Origin: Emiliania huxleyi CCMP1516
Lineage: Eukaryota; Haptophyta; Isochrysidales; Noelaerhabdaceae
DNA length: 64,000 nucleotides
Direction of reading: 5' to 3'
Assembly: GCF_000372725.1 (NCBI RefSeq)
Contig: NW_005200784.1
Location: 818,994-882,993, forward strand
Within the stretch, counting starts at the first letter, position 1; each line of letters begins with the position of its first letter. Below the pieces are notes generated by a model. That model was not told the origin of the DNA, made no database searches, and saw only the letters and a program-made list of their open reading frames with translations. The position numbers and the translations under genes are program-made. This document shows positions 40,287 through 50,330 of the stretch, one piece after another.

Positions 40287-43135
40287 TCATCCTCTCGCCT
40301 CTCGCGCCGCGCCGCCCACCACATGCGTTTCGAGGACGGCGAGGACACCCTGGTGCGAGGCGCGGAGCGCGAACTGCCGCTGCTCCGCGGGCGGAGCAAA
40401 TCCGAGGCGGCGCATGTCGCACAGCAGCGCGCTGGCCTCGCGCCCGCCGCCGTGCCGCGAGCAGGCGCGGAGCAGGGCGGAGTAGGTGTGCGCCGTCGGC
40501 CGCACTCCGCTCCGCCGCATCCGGTCGAGCAGCGAGAGGGCGTCCGCGAGGGGCGCCTGGCCAACAGGCTGCGCGGCGAAGCAGAGCGCCGCGCCCGAGT
40601 AGACGCGCTCGAGCCACTGGCGCTGCCCGCCTCGGCGGCGCGGGATCAGCTCGGCCCGCTCGAGCAGCTCCGCCGCCGCCGCCGCGTCCGCTGCGCGCCC
40701 GCACGCCTTCATCGCTGACGTGTACGAGTAGCCGTCCGGTTGCAGCCCGCGCCGCTCCATGCGCTCGAGCAGCCAGCGGGCGCCGGCGGCGTCGCACGCG
40801 GCCGCGCGCAGCTCGATCGCCGCGTTGTGCGCCCGCACCGAGGCAGGCAGCCCGCGCAGCTCCATCTCGTCCAGCAACCGGATCGCGGCGTCCCACGGCG
40901 CTGACCCGCCCTCCGCCGCCCCTCCATCCGCCGCCCCGCCCACCGCCGCCTCGCCCCGCGGCCCCTCTTCCGCCGCGCCCTCCGCCCCGCATCTCACCAC
41001 ACCCCCCTCCGCCCCCTCCGCCTCCGCCGCCCGCGCCGTGGCCGCCGCCCGCTGGTTCGCCGCCGCGCGCGCAATCTCGAAGAGGCTAGCCGCCTCCGCG
41101 CGAGTCGGGCGACACGCCTTGGGGGAGGGGGGGGGGGAGGGTCGCCTCAGGTCGCCTCGGGTCGCCTTGGCTGATCTCGGCTGGCCTCGGCTGGCCTCGG
41201 CTGATCTCGGCTGGCCTCGGCTAATCTCGGCTGTGATCGGCTCGTCTCGGCTCGTCTCGCGCCTTGAGGACGGAGGTGTAGGTCACCTCGTCCGGCTCGA
41301 TGCCCTCCGCCGCCATGGTCTCCAGCAGCGCCATGGCGTCGCGGCCCCGCCCGCCCGCGGCAGAGTAGACCTGCGCCGCACACACGGCCGGTCTGGTCTG
41401 CACGCAGTCGGGTCGGGGGCACGGAGGACGCAACGGGGCAGCACCACAGCCGTGTCCCCGCGAGGGCTAGCTAGGAGGGAGGGGAAAGGGGGGGGGGGGT
41501 CGGGTCTGGACTCGGCGTCAGAGGCAACGGTCGCGCGCCTCGACCAGCGCGTTGAAGGTCCACGCCGACCGAGCCACCTGCCCAACAGTCCACTGACTAG
41601 ATTGTCGTCGAGATTTGACCCACTCGCTCGGGCGGCGGGGCGGGAGAGGCCGCCTGTTCCATCACTCGTACTCGTGAGTGTCGCCTCTCCTTGCGCGTTG
41701 GCAACCTTCCCCTCCCCCCTCCCCCGCACCCGCAGGCGGCGCATCGTCGCGAGCAGCCCGCTCGCGGTCGCCGCGCCGCCCTCCCCGCCGTGCCGGCACG
41801 CGCAGATGGCTGCGGAGAAAGGCTCGGTCGAGGGAGGCACGCCGAGCGCGCGGAAGCGGTCGAGCAGCCCGATGGCGTGCGCCTGTACCCACACCGCCAC
41901 TTGTTGAAGCGACGCGCTGCGCAGAGGGCTGCGCGTGGCACAGCCGTGTCGTTGACGGCGCCGTCTGCGCCGACTTATCGCAAGCAGCGATCGCCGCGGT
42001 GAGGGCCCTCACCACGAGGGGCTGACTCGCCCGTCGCGCGTCCTGCAGTCGAGAGCGCCCGAGATCAGCCCAGATGAGCCGAGATGAGCCGAGATGAGGC
42101 TCGCCCGGCGCCGGTCCTGCTCAATCCACTTCTCAAGGTGGCCGCACACGGCCAGCGCCTGGTGCACATGTCTCGGACCTGTCGTTCACGTGTCACGCAC
42201 GCGCCAGCCGCGCCGCGCCCGAGCAGCGCCTCCTCCCAACCTCGTGTCAAATCTCGTGTCATCTCGTGAATCTCGTGCAAAATCTTGAGCAGCGCCTCCT
42301 CCCAACGGCCCGGCTGGGCCGCGCAGCCGCGCAGCGCGCCGACGAAGATGCCACCGCGCGCAGGCAGCCCTGTCTCCTCGAGCGCCGCCTCCAGCAGCGC
42401 GAGTCCGCCCCCCGGCTCCCCGCTCGCCGCAGAAACCGCCGCGGTGAGAGCAGAACCGGTGAGAGCAGAGCCGTCGGCGCGGGACAGAGCGCGCGCATGG
42501 CCCGAGCGTCCCACGGGGCCTCCGCCTCGGCCTCCTCCGCCTCCGCCTCCGCCTCCTCCGCCTCCTCCGCCGCCGCCGCCGCCGCCGCCCCCGCCAGGCG
42601 CGTGCGCGAGACGCGCCGGCATGGCGAGGCGCGCCGGCGAGAGCTCCGGGTGTTTGGCGGCGCCGAGCGAGTCGAGTTCGGGCAGCAGCTGGCGCGCGAG
42701 CTGCGCCCCGAGCGGCGCGGCGGCGGAGGCGCGCATCGCGGCGGCGTACGACTGCTCGTCCGGCGCCGGCCCCTTTTGCTTCATCATCGTCAGAAGCGAG
42801 AGGCACTCGGACCAGCGGTGGCGGCGCGCGAGGGCGTCGAGCACTGCATTGTGCGCGGTGATAGACGGCCGCACCCCGCGCACGTCCATCTCGCGGAGGG
42901 ACTGCCGCGCGAGCCCGATACGTCCGCGAGCAGCCGTCTTGAGCGTCACCGTAATCAGCTCCTCGCGGCCGAGCCCTCGCTCGCACCCCGCGAGTTCGGT
43001 GACGAGGCGGCGCGCCAGGTCGCCCGGCACCTTGTCGAGCAACCGCAGGTGGCGGCGGCGGTAGCATGGCCCCTCGCCGCAGCAGGGGCGTAATTTTAGG
43101 AGCGACTGCGCCTCGGTGAGCCGGGTGCGCAGCAT
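40287..43135 (-). CDS. pentatricopeptide repeat (PPR) protein
   Basis: ATG at 43135. Repeats of about 35 residues have the PPR form: G-V-R-P-S-I-T-A-H-N-A-V-L-D-A-L, G-P-A-P-D-E-Q-S-Y-A-A-A-M-R, GVPPSTEPFSAAICAC, GIEPDEVTYTSVLKA, GLPASVRAHNAAIELRA, GLQPDGYSYTSAMKACG and GVRPTAHTYSALLRACS, with helix A/B partners such as A-I-R-L-L-D-E-M. PPR proteins bind RNA in plastids or mitochondria and guide processing, editing or translation; an organellar site is inferred, since the N-terminus is not a clear transit peptide. A polyGly run interrupts the array near 42540-42600. Intron 42241-42306 starts GTTGGGAGGAGG and the next exon starts the same; other introns lie near 41900-42010, 41440-41700 and 41110-41262. 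Confidence 0.75.
41146..41262. repeat. 10-bp intronic repeat (CTCGGCTGAT/CTCGGCTGGC)
   Basis: About eleven degenerate units in an intron of the PPR gene. Confidence 0.9.
42061..42098. repeat. 10-bp repeat (AGATGAGCCG)
   Basis: Three to four units in the PPR gene, presumably intronic. Confidence 0.8.
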
Positions 43136-43180
43136 GGCAGCCTGTTTCTCGCCTTCGATGTTGAAAATAACGCGACAGGA

Positions 43181-43390
43181 CCTCAGCGGAGCTGGGAATA
43201 GGACCGCCGCGAGCGGCGTGGCGTGGAGCGGTTGAGCATCCCTCCGGGGGCCCCTCTGCGCCGGGGAGGCGTTGTTGGAGGCTAGGACGCAAGCGTCCGT
43301 CGCCCTTTTTCAAACTCGGGGCCCACTCCGCTACGCTCCGACCCGAATTTGGAGGGCCTAAAAGTTTAAGGTGTTGCTGCGCAAAAGGGG
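43181..43390 (+). repeat. family C repeat, complete copy (about 210 bp)
   Basis: From CCTCAGCGGAGCTGGGAATA to GTTGCTGCGCAAAAGGGG, with an internal palindrome GGACGCAAGCGTCC. It begins 46 bp upstream of the PPR start codon. No protein and no terminal inverted repeat; a SINE or promoter-associated repeat is possible. Confidence 0.9.
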
Positions 43391-43920
43391 AAGACGCTCC
43401 ACGCACAAAAAGTATATGTATCAGTTCTTACGAACGTACTTCCTCTTAGGCGGACCCTCCCGATGCCAGGACGCATGCGGCCAACAACGCTATTCGTGCG
43501 GAAGAGCCACTGCAAGCGGACTGTGCCCCCTGAGCCAATGCGGCGGCGAATGGCAAAGCGCATACAAAAGTCGGGGTCGCAGAGAGCGTCGCGCAGCAGT
43601 TGAGCATGCTCGTCGGTCGCGTTGTTTAGGACGCCACGCCAATTATCTGCGCGCCCATCTGTTGCCTGGCATCCCCGGCGAATTCGTCGCTCGTGATCAG
43701 CTCCGCTGCCGCTCGGAGCAACCAGTGCCGTGTCGAGATGAAGCTCCCCGACGACGCCCGTGGACTGCACGCGCAGGGAGAGGCGCACGAGCTCCCGCAC
43801 GGCAAGCGACTTCTCGGCATGCGCCGCCTGACGCCTGTCGGCATCCCATTCTTGCAAGCAAGCCATTTCTACCGACCGCGTATTTGGTCGCGGAGAGGAC
43901 GTTTTGGTACGTTTTGGCAC
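43391..43920 (-). CDS. unrecognised open frame
   Basis: A minus-strand frame of about 180 codons (open to 43366, overlapping the family C copy). The part 43560-43900 has ordinary protein composition (V-R-E-L-V-R-L-S-L-R-V-Q-S, H-L-D-T-A-L-V-A-P, D-E-H-A-Q-L-L-R-D-A-L). Its first codons share a 22-bp exact match (43914-43935) with another minus-strand frame at 49512-49533, reading A-S-L-Q-L-V-P in both. Neither is recognised. It may be an exon of a larger gene or of a repeat. Confidence 0.3.
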
Positions 43921-43935
43921 CAGCTGAAGGCTTGC

Positions 43936-44619
43936 CCCCGCAAAAGCCCGTTGCCAACCCCTTTTTTGCCAGAGTATCGCGAATCAATTGGCCTCCGCTC
44001 ATGACAGCCAGGGCTCAGAAAGCGGACTGGTCGGCAGGTTTAGGGAAGGAGGCGACGCAGCAGGCGTCCAACCCCCGGGGCAGGCGCGCGGCTCGCGCGC
44101 CGCCCCACCCACGCCGGCCCGCGCGGGCCGGTCGTCCTTCGCCATGTCCCGGGACGTCCAGCGTGGACATGTCCCGGGGGAAGCTGTGACTAAGGGCACC
44201 CCGTTCCTCCTCAGAGGTCTTCCATGCTGCTGTCGGTTTTTTTTCTTTCGGTTTTTCGAGGTGAAGCTCAATCTTCTCCAAACCCTCCAGGACCCGTCAC
44301 CCAACGGCTGTGGGGACCTGGAATCCAACTGCATCTAAAAACGGCGGGCGGTGAGCCGGCTAAAAGGTTCGCTGTCGTGCTTGTACGGGTGGCCGCAGTA
44401 TGCTGCGCAAGTCGTCGGCAACGCTTCTCTCGAGGCGTTGTTTGAGCACCAGTGCGAACCCAGTCGGATGGGCAAGGCGATGGAGCGCGGAGATCCGAAA
44501 CTGGATCTCTATGGAGAAGGGAGGGCAGGCGCACCAGCGCGGCCCCCACTGCTCGGCCCTGCTCCCCCCTACCACACCCTGACTAGCAGACCGAGCACCG
44601 TGCCCCTGACGCCAGCGGG
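43936..44619. other. intergenic DNA upstream of the bestrophin-like gene
   Basis: Contains a near palindrome CCGGGACGTCCA-GCG-TGGACATGTCCCGG at 44146-44174. No gene was established, though upstream exons of the bestrophin-like gene could lie here. Confidence 0.4.
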
Positions 44620-45861
44620 ATGCTGCGCAGGAGAAGCGCCACAACCGTGACATGCCCACGCGTGATCAGAACTTTGACCACGAGAAGTGAAGCTCCCGAG
44701 GCCCGAGAGTCGGCTCCGCGTTGCTCTTCCCCACTCCTCTTGTGCATTCGCAGGTGGAGTATTCACAAAGACCCCAAGCGGCACGTCCGGCACTTTGTCA
44801 CGTGGGGCTACTCCGCCGCCACCCAGCGCATCCTCTTCCCCGACCTCGCCCTCATCTTCTCCTCCTCTGCCTTGTTGACCGCGTTCAACCACGTCGCCGA
44901 AATCCCTATGTACATGCCGCCCGAGCCGATCGTGCTCCCATCCGTGGCGCTCGGCCTTCTCATCACGTTCCGCACCAACACCGCTAACATGCGCTACAAC
45001 GAGGCACGTTGCCTGTGGGGCGAGATCGTCAACACCTCGCGCGACATCACGCGCATCGCCCTCCAGTGGCTGCCGCAGAGCAACGATGACAAGTTTGGCA
45101 AGGCGCAGTCCGCCAAGGTGTGCCGGATGACCAAGGCGTTCAGCATCGTGCTGAAGTACCATCTGACGATCGACGGCGGCAACCCGGACTCGCGCTTCTC
45201 GCGCTCTGACCCCGACCTGCCCGCCTTGGTCAAGGAGGAGCTGCGCAAGGAGTTGAGCACGGTTTGCTTCAGCCCGTCCGACCCGGTGCAGGCGCAGGAG
45301 CTGGAGGATTGCCTCAACTCCTCGCACCGGCCGCTGTGGGCGATCCAGCAGATGTGCGACGCCTCGCACGCCGGCATCTGGGCGCGGTGCGGGGACCGCC
45401 CCGACCGCGCCCTCCGTGACGGGCAGCTCCTCGAGCGTCACTTCCAGCGCCTCTGTGGCGCGATGGGCGCGTGCGAGCGCATCCACCGCACGCCCATCCC
45501 CACCGCTTTCACGCGGCACTCGTCGCGCTTCCTGATGGTCTGGTGCAACGCCATGCCGCTTGTGCTCTGGCCCATCGTTGGCACTTCGACGCCGCTGGCG
45601 GCGACGTTCGTGTCGTGGGCCATGCTCGGCACCGAGGACATCGGCGTGCAAGTGGAGGAGCCGTTTGACGTGCTGCCGCTCTTCCAATACTGCCAGGGCA
45701 TCGCCGCGACGTGCGACGGGATGGTGAAGGATGCGCACAACAACATGATCACCCTCTCAAAGGACCTCGAGTTCCAGCGTACCGGCCCGCAGATCCTCGT
45801 CGAGGACATGGTGGAGCCGAGCTTCAACAACATCAACAGGCGGACGGCGGCGGCACACTGA
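44620..45861 (+). CDS. bestrophin-like anion channel
   Basis: From the ATG at 44620 the 413-residue frame is bestrophin/UPF0187-like. It has D-P-K-R-H-V-R-H-F-V-T-W-G-Y-S-A and two hydrophobic segments, then FRTNTANMRYNEARCLWGEI (the diagnostic R-x-N-x-A-Y-x-R-W-x-E-A-R type block), F-T-R-H-S-S-R-F-L-M-V-W-C, and WAMLGTEDIGVQVEEPFDVL, where E-D-x-G-x-x-I-E-x-P-F is the family's C-terminal block. These are pentameric chloride or bicarbonate channels. In algae and plants relatives sit in the thylakoid and tune ion balance or CO2 supply; that location is inference. An AG at 44749-44750 precedes R-W-S-I-H-K, so the first 40 codons may be intron and the true first exon upstream. Confidence 0.8.
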   Translation: MLRRRSATTVTCPRVIRTLTTRSEAPEARESAPRCSSPLLLCIRRWSIHKDPKRHVRHFVTWGYSAATQRILFPDLALIFSSSALLTAFNHVAEIPMYMPPEPIVLPSVALGLLITFRTNTANMRYNEARCLWGEIVNTSRDITRIALQWLPQSNDDKFGKAQSAKVCRMTKAFSIVLKYHLTIDGGNPDSRFSRSDPDLPALVKEELRKELSTVCFSPSDPVQAQELEDCLNSSHRPLWAIQQMCDASHAGIWARCGDRPDRALRDGQLLERHFQRLCGAMGACERIHRTPIPTAFTRHSSRFLMVWCNAMPLVLWPIVGTSTPLAATFVSWAMLGTEDIGVQVEEPFDVLPLFQYCQGIAATCDGMVKDAHNNMITLSKDLEFQRTGPQILVEDMVEPSFNNINRRTAAAH

Positions 45862-46433
45862 GTGTCCGTCTAGGTCGAGCCGGGCGCGATTTGCGCTGCT
45901 GAGCAGTTGGACTGCTCATACATCTGCTGGCCTGGCCCCGGACCTCTGGCGCAGGTCCTTGCGTTGTGTTTGTTGCGCTCTCCGCTCCTTTTGCCGGAGT
46001 CGGGTCTCCTGTCTTCTGTCTACTTCTCCGCCCTCCCCATCCTCTTGCGCCGCGGCGGTTGCTGCATGGTGTGAAGTTTATGTGGCGGAGACGGCGCCGC
46101 GCCGGGGACCTTGGTGCTAGGGCGCCGGCCGGAGCGCGGAGGCGGAGCGCTAGACGTACACCGCGTATTAGGCAGTTTTCCCTCCTCTACCAATCCCTCT
46201 GTATTTGTAATTTGTTCAAACGAATATTTATTTAAATCAAAACGGCCCCACAAGCGCGATACTGCAGGACGTGTATCCCCGCAAATTGGCCACACGTCGT
46301 GTTGCAAATTGGCCACACGTCGAAGCTCGAACAGGCAAACGGAAACGAGCGAGACGAGAGACCGGCCCTGTGGTTGCTTGCGGCAACCAACACCGCGGCG
46401 ACTGGTGCAAGCTGCTTGAACGGCGGACGCTGG
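45862..46433. other. intergenic (3' to 3')
   Basis: Convergent ends of the bestrophin-like and GT90 genes. An AT-rich stretch near 46170-46245 could hold the poly(A) site. A 15-bp direct repeat AATTGGCCACACGTC lies at 46285 and 46308. Confidence 0.5.
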
Positions 46434-47960
46434 TCACCGATGGGCCATACGGCTCTGCCTTTCCCGCGCGCGTCCGCGCCGCCCGCGTCCGAGAGTTTGC
46501 CGTCGGACGACGGGCGCGGAGGCGACGCAGCAGTGGGTGCCCTCGCACCCGAGCTTCCCGAAGCCGCAATCGGCCGTCTGCTGGTCGAAGCCAGCCCGGC
46601 AGCAAGCCTGCCTCGAGCCGCAAAAGTGGCACGGGCCAGCCCTCTCGTGGCACGGCCACCAGCACTCGCGCACCCGCTCGGGCTCCGCCTCCTCGGATGG
46701 CAGCGAGCGGACAGCCTCCGGCTCCGTATCTCCGCGCGAGAGGCTCGCTGCCCGCCGTCCGTACCGGACGAGCGCCCGCGCCCAGTAGCAGTCGACGACG
46801 TCGTCCGAGAGGCCCTCCTGCACAAAGTGCTGCCCCGCGGCGCCGATCCGAGCAGCGCGCGAGAGAGCCGCCGGCAGCTGCGAGGTGAGGTTGAGGAGGG
46901 CGGCTGCCTGTCCGCGCACGTCCGGCGGGAGCTTCACAAAGTGCCGCCCGTCCGCGAGCGCCGGGTGGAACCACTCGGCGCACTCGCCTGCAGGGGGGGA
47001 GAGGGCGGGTGGGAGCCTCGCCGCGCGGCTCAAGACTCTCTCCCCCCCCCCTCTCTCTGCGCGCGGTCACCAGTCTCGTCCCCGAGCAGCGCCGCGACTG
47101 GAGAGCCGCACAGCAGCTGGTAGCGCAGACTCGCGCTGTACGTGGTGCCGCGCAAGTGGAGGAGGTAGGCGGCGCCGCACAGCTCCTCGCGAGAGATGGT
47201 CAAGTTCCTGTCCGCCCGGCCGCCGCCGAACCGATCCACGCTCTGCACGTCCAACTCGACGCCGTTGGCCGCCAGCAGCGGCGCCACCCGCCGCAGCCTC
47301 TGGATCGCCCTCTCGCGCGGGCCTCCTGCGTGGCCGCCGGCGCGCATCGCGCCGCGCCAGACGAGCGCGCGCCGCCTCTCGCGCCACGGCGAGTGCCACG
47401 CGGCGGCGGCGGCGATCTGCCGCCGGGCAGTGTCCCAAGGCTCCCGCCGACCGCTCTCCGCGTACTGCACCCAAGTGAAGTCGGGCGCTGGGACGTCGGT
47501 CGCGTCTGCGGTGGCACACATCGAGAAGACGGGCAGCGCCCACTTGCGCATCACCGTCGCCCGCCCGCCCGCATGCATGGGGAGGAGGTTCGGGTAGTCC
47601 TCGGTCTGAAGGAAGAGGGTCAGTGCGCCTGGACTGCCGAGTTCGCGAGCAATCTCCGGCCCGTGGCGGCGGACAGCCCGCTTGAGGAGAGTCAGCATGT
47701 GCGCGGGCTTGTACGGCTGGTTTGGCCTGTTGACAGTGCGTCCAGAGACGCTCCACGGGCTCTCCGCGCTGCTCCAGCGAAGCGTCACCTCCAGCTTTCC
47801 CGGCCTGTGGTTGGACCAGCTGCGAGCGCGGAGCTCGTCGATCACCTCTCGCAGCCCGAGGCCCGAGGTGCTGCGCGATTCGGCGTTGGAGAAGAAGCGG
47901 TCGATTGCACGGTCGATCCACGGATGCGCGGCGGAGCACGAGCCCTCCCCATACCTCCCC
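46434..47960 (-). CDS. GT90 (CAP10/POGLUT-like) glycosyltransferase with C-terminal Cys-rich module
   Basis: The start is uncertain (frame open beyond 47960; a GGGGAGGTAT repeat at 47945-47972 may be intronic). Core motifs: P-N-L-L-P-M-H-A-G-G, VFSMCATADATDVPAPDFTW, A-L-V-W-R-G-A-M, L-T-I-S-R-E-E-L-C-G-A-A-Y and LHLRGTTYSASLRYQLLCGS, then after one intron (about 46988-47090) E-W-F-H-P-A-L, H-F-V-K-L-P-P-D and I-G-A-A-G-Q-H-F-V. This is the CAP10 domain order of KDEL/POGLUT-type lumenal O-glucosyl/xylosyltransferases. The last 60 residues add C-W-W-P-C-H-E-R-A-G-P-C, F-C-G-S-R-Q-A-C-C-R-A-G-F and H-C-C-V, a compact Cys-rich module. Donor and acceptor unknown. A family C repeat lies just upstream. 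Confidence 0.72.
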
Positions 47961-48044
47961 ATATCTCCCCAGGCACACTCGCGCGTCGGCGGTTGGTGGC
48001 TGTGGGCCAAGGCAACTAAAAAGAAAGAAACAGGCCAGCACGGG

Positions 48045-48663
48045 CTCAGCGGAGCTGGGAAGAGGACCGCCGCAAGCGGCGTGGCGTGGGTCGGTTGTGC
48101 ATCCCTCCGGGGGCCCCTCTGCGCCGGGGAGGCGTTGTTGGAGGCTAGGACGCAAGCGTCCGTCGCCCTTTTCAAACTCGGGGCCCACTCCGCTACGGCC
48201 TACGCTCCGACCCGAATTTGGAGGGCCTTAAAAGTTTAAGGTCGTTCACGGGTGTCCGCGGCCCACTGTGTCCGCTGGTAGGACAGTGATCGCCGCAAAC
48301 CCTGTGCGCTGTGGTCAGCTCCATATGATCTCGGATATTTTTTGTAGGGCACCGGAACGCCAAAATGCAAAAAACTAGTATGTCTTCGAGTGAAAAGTAA
48401 TCCGAGCAAACCCGCGGCCGCAATGAATTAAAAGGGGCGGTTTTCGAAGGGGAATCTGGAGACTCTGGGAATTGGCTCACCACGGACCCCCACCTCATCG
48501 AAAAACTTTTCACTCCAAGACATACTAGTTTTTTGAGGTGCTCTACAACCTAGGCACAAAAGATATGGCATTGCAGCCAGTCAGCGCCCCTTAGACGATC
48601 ACTGAGTAGGCCAAAATCCCCACTGGGCCGGGAGCAACCTTAAGGTGTTGCTGCGCAAAAGGG
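48045..48663 (+). repeat. family C repeat, split by a 397-bp insertion
   Basis: The left part is 48045-48242 and the right part 48640-48663 (TTAAGGTGTTGCTGCGCAAA). Compare the intact copies at 43181 and 55268. Confidence 0.9.
48243..48639. mobile_element. 397-bp non-autonomous element with 7-bp target duplication
   Basis: Flanked by TTAAGGT at 48236-48242 and 48640-48646. The intact family C copies show one TTTAAGGTGTTGC at this place. The insert contains a 30-bp inverted repeat, 48369-48398 with 48505-48534 (one mismatch), extended outwards by GTAGGGCACC/GGTGCTCTAC. There is no coding frame. Confidence 0.85.
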
Positions 48664-49152
48664 TGGGGAGCCGCGGCGGCGCCGCAGGCGCGGGCGCGCA
48701 GTGGAAGCACGCTAGCCATACAAATTCACGCAGAGAAGCTGACAGTCGGGGTCGTGACGGCTCGAGGGTGCGCACACTAGCGGCCGGACGCCTCACCCGC
48801 GGACGCCTCACCCGCACGCGCACCCTCCAACATCGCCGCCGAGCCCAACGCCCTGCCGTCAATCTCGACGAGCGCCGCACACCTGCGCGGACAGTGGGCA
48901 GACGTTGCCGCCTTGTGTCCTCGTGTGCCCGGAAAGCCTCGAGCCGGCGCGCACCGGTGGCAGCGCAGGATGAGGCGGCAGCAGTGGAGGGTTGGGGCGC
49001 ATTTGAAGGCGCTGGCCCCGACGCGCCATTAACTGGGTCGGGGTGGTTCCTCACCCCTCTGGTTTCTTCAGTCAAGCGGGAAGAGTCTGTGCAAGGGGGG
49101 CGGATGGGGCTGGCTGCGTCACCTTGGAGCATGAAAGGTTCCTACAGTAAGG
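48664..49152. other. accessory DNA, no gene recognised
   Basis: GC-rich. A short direct repeat GGACGCCTCACCCGC occurs at 48786 and 48801. Confidence 0.5.
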
Positions 49153-49569
49153 CTACTCTGAGTACGCAGCACCTTGGCTTGGCCCCCGAGCGGGGAGGCG
49201 GTCAACGACGCGCAGCATGGCGGTGAGCGCAGCCTGACGACGCGTCTTGATGGACGGATCCTTCTGCCGGCTGACCAATTCCGCCCACCTCTTGACCGGC
49301 GGCTTCGTCACCAACATGCGCTCGAGAGGCGGAGCAGCCTCGATGCGATCCAGTTCGGTAGCTATCTTGTCGCGCAGCGCATCGTCAAAAGGCAGGTTGT
49401 TACAGGCGTCGCGCGCGTCCCCGAGGTCACGCAGGAGGCTCTCCATATATGTTGCAATAGCCCCCGGCCGCCGTTTGTTGATGTTGTTGTCGCAGTGCTC
49501 CCGTAAAAGTCTTGGCACCAGCTGAAGGCTTGCACGGCCGTCCACGCGGACATCACCTGGTTTCTGCAC
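49153..49569 (-). CDS. unrecognised open frame
   Basis: A frame of about 139 codons without an ATG at its start. The composition is natural (N-N-I-N-K-R-R-P-G-A-I-A-T-Y-M-E-S-L-L-R-D-L, D-K-I-A-T-E-L-D-R-I-E-A-A-P, R-W-A-E-L-V-S-R-Q-K-D), mostly helical and charged. It shares the 22-bp start segment with the frame at 43391-43920. Possibly an exon, or part of a mobile element; function unknown. Confidence 0.3.
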   Translation of the reverse strand: MQKPGDVRVDGRASLQLVPRLLREHCDNNINKRRPGAIATYMESLLRDLGDARDACNNLPFDDALRDKIATELDRIEAAPPLERMLVTKPPVKRWAELVSRQKDPSIKTRRQAALTAMLRVVDRLPARGPSQGAAYSE

Positions 49570-49702
49570 GGTATTCGGATTTTGCTATTTGTTCGTGTGG
49601 GGGTATATTGCAGATTTGTCAATGGTACCGCGTCTGCGACGCGGGCGCCTTGCGGGCGGGCAGAGCCCTTTGCCACCCTTTATATCTTGCGCGGTCACAA
49701 AC

Positions 49703-50262
49703 CCAAGGGAGGGATGTGACGACGGCACGCCGCCACCACACAGGGATTTTAAGGAGAGGAGTGTGGTGTTAGCCCTCGCCTACCCTAACCCTTGGTCGTC
49801 TGCCTCTTTCTATCTCCCTTCGCAGTCCCTCGCCGATTCTCGCTGCAACCTTCATGCCACCTCGCGGTCGTCCCACTCTCGTCGTTCTCCCTCCTGTCGT
49901 TTCCTCCTCTGTCGCGTCGCTCTCATCTGCCTCGTCCTGCGACGCTGCCGCCGCCTGCCGATCCCGTGCTCTCGCGGCTTCTCCCGCCTTTCGGCGCAAC
50001 TCTGCCCTCCTCGCGGCATATTTTGGCCCCTCGAGTTTATCGAGCTCTCCTCGCGCGAGGACGACTCTTCTGCATATACACACACATGGATCCTATATAC
50101 ATATTTTTTATGGGCGCTGGCGCGCGCGCTTCTTAGAAGAGAGATAGAAGGGGAGACGCCCGAGGGTGGGCGACGGCTAGCACCACATCCTCTCCTTCAA
50201 ATCCCTGTGTGGGGTGGCGGCGTGCCGTCCTCCCATCCCTCCCTTGGCCTGACTGTTTTCTT
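49703..50262. repeat. family A repeats as an inverted pair
   Basis: A forward copy at 49703-49862 and a reverse copy at 50131-50262, about 270 bp apart. Together they could form a long stem-loop or be the two ends of one larger TIR element. The interior has no recognised gene. Confidence 0.8.
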
Positions 50263-50271
50263 TCTTTCTGC

Positions 50272-50330
50272 GCTTCTTAGCTCCCCGGCTCTGGATGTGC
50301 GGTTGATGACTGCACTCCAAGTGCTCCAAG
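50272..50330 (-). repeat. family D repeat, partial
   Basis: CTTCTTAGCTCCCCGGCTCT through GACTGCACTCCAAGTGCTCC. Same family as 55198, 55733, 59876 and 60258. It abuts the end of the reverse family A copy. Confidence 0.85.
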
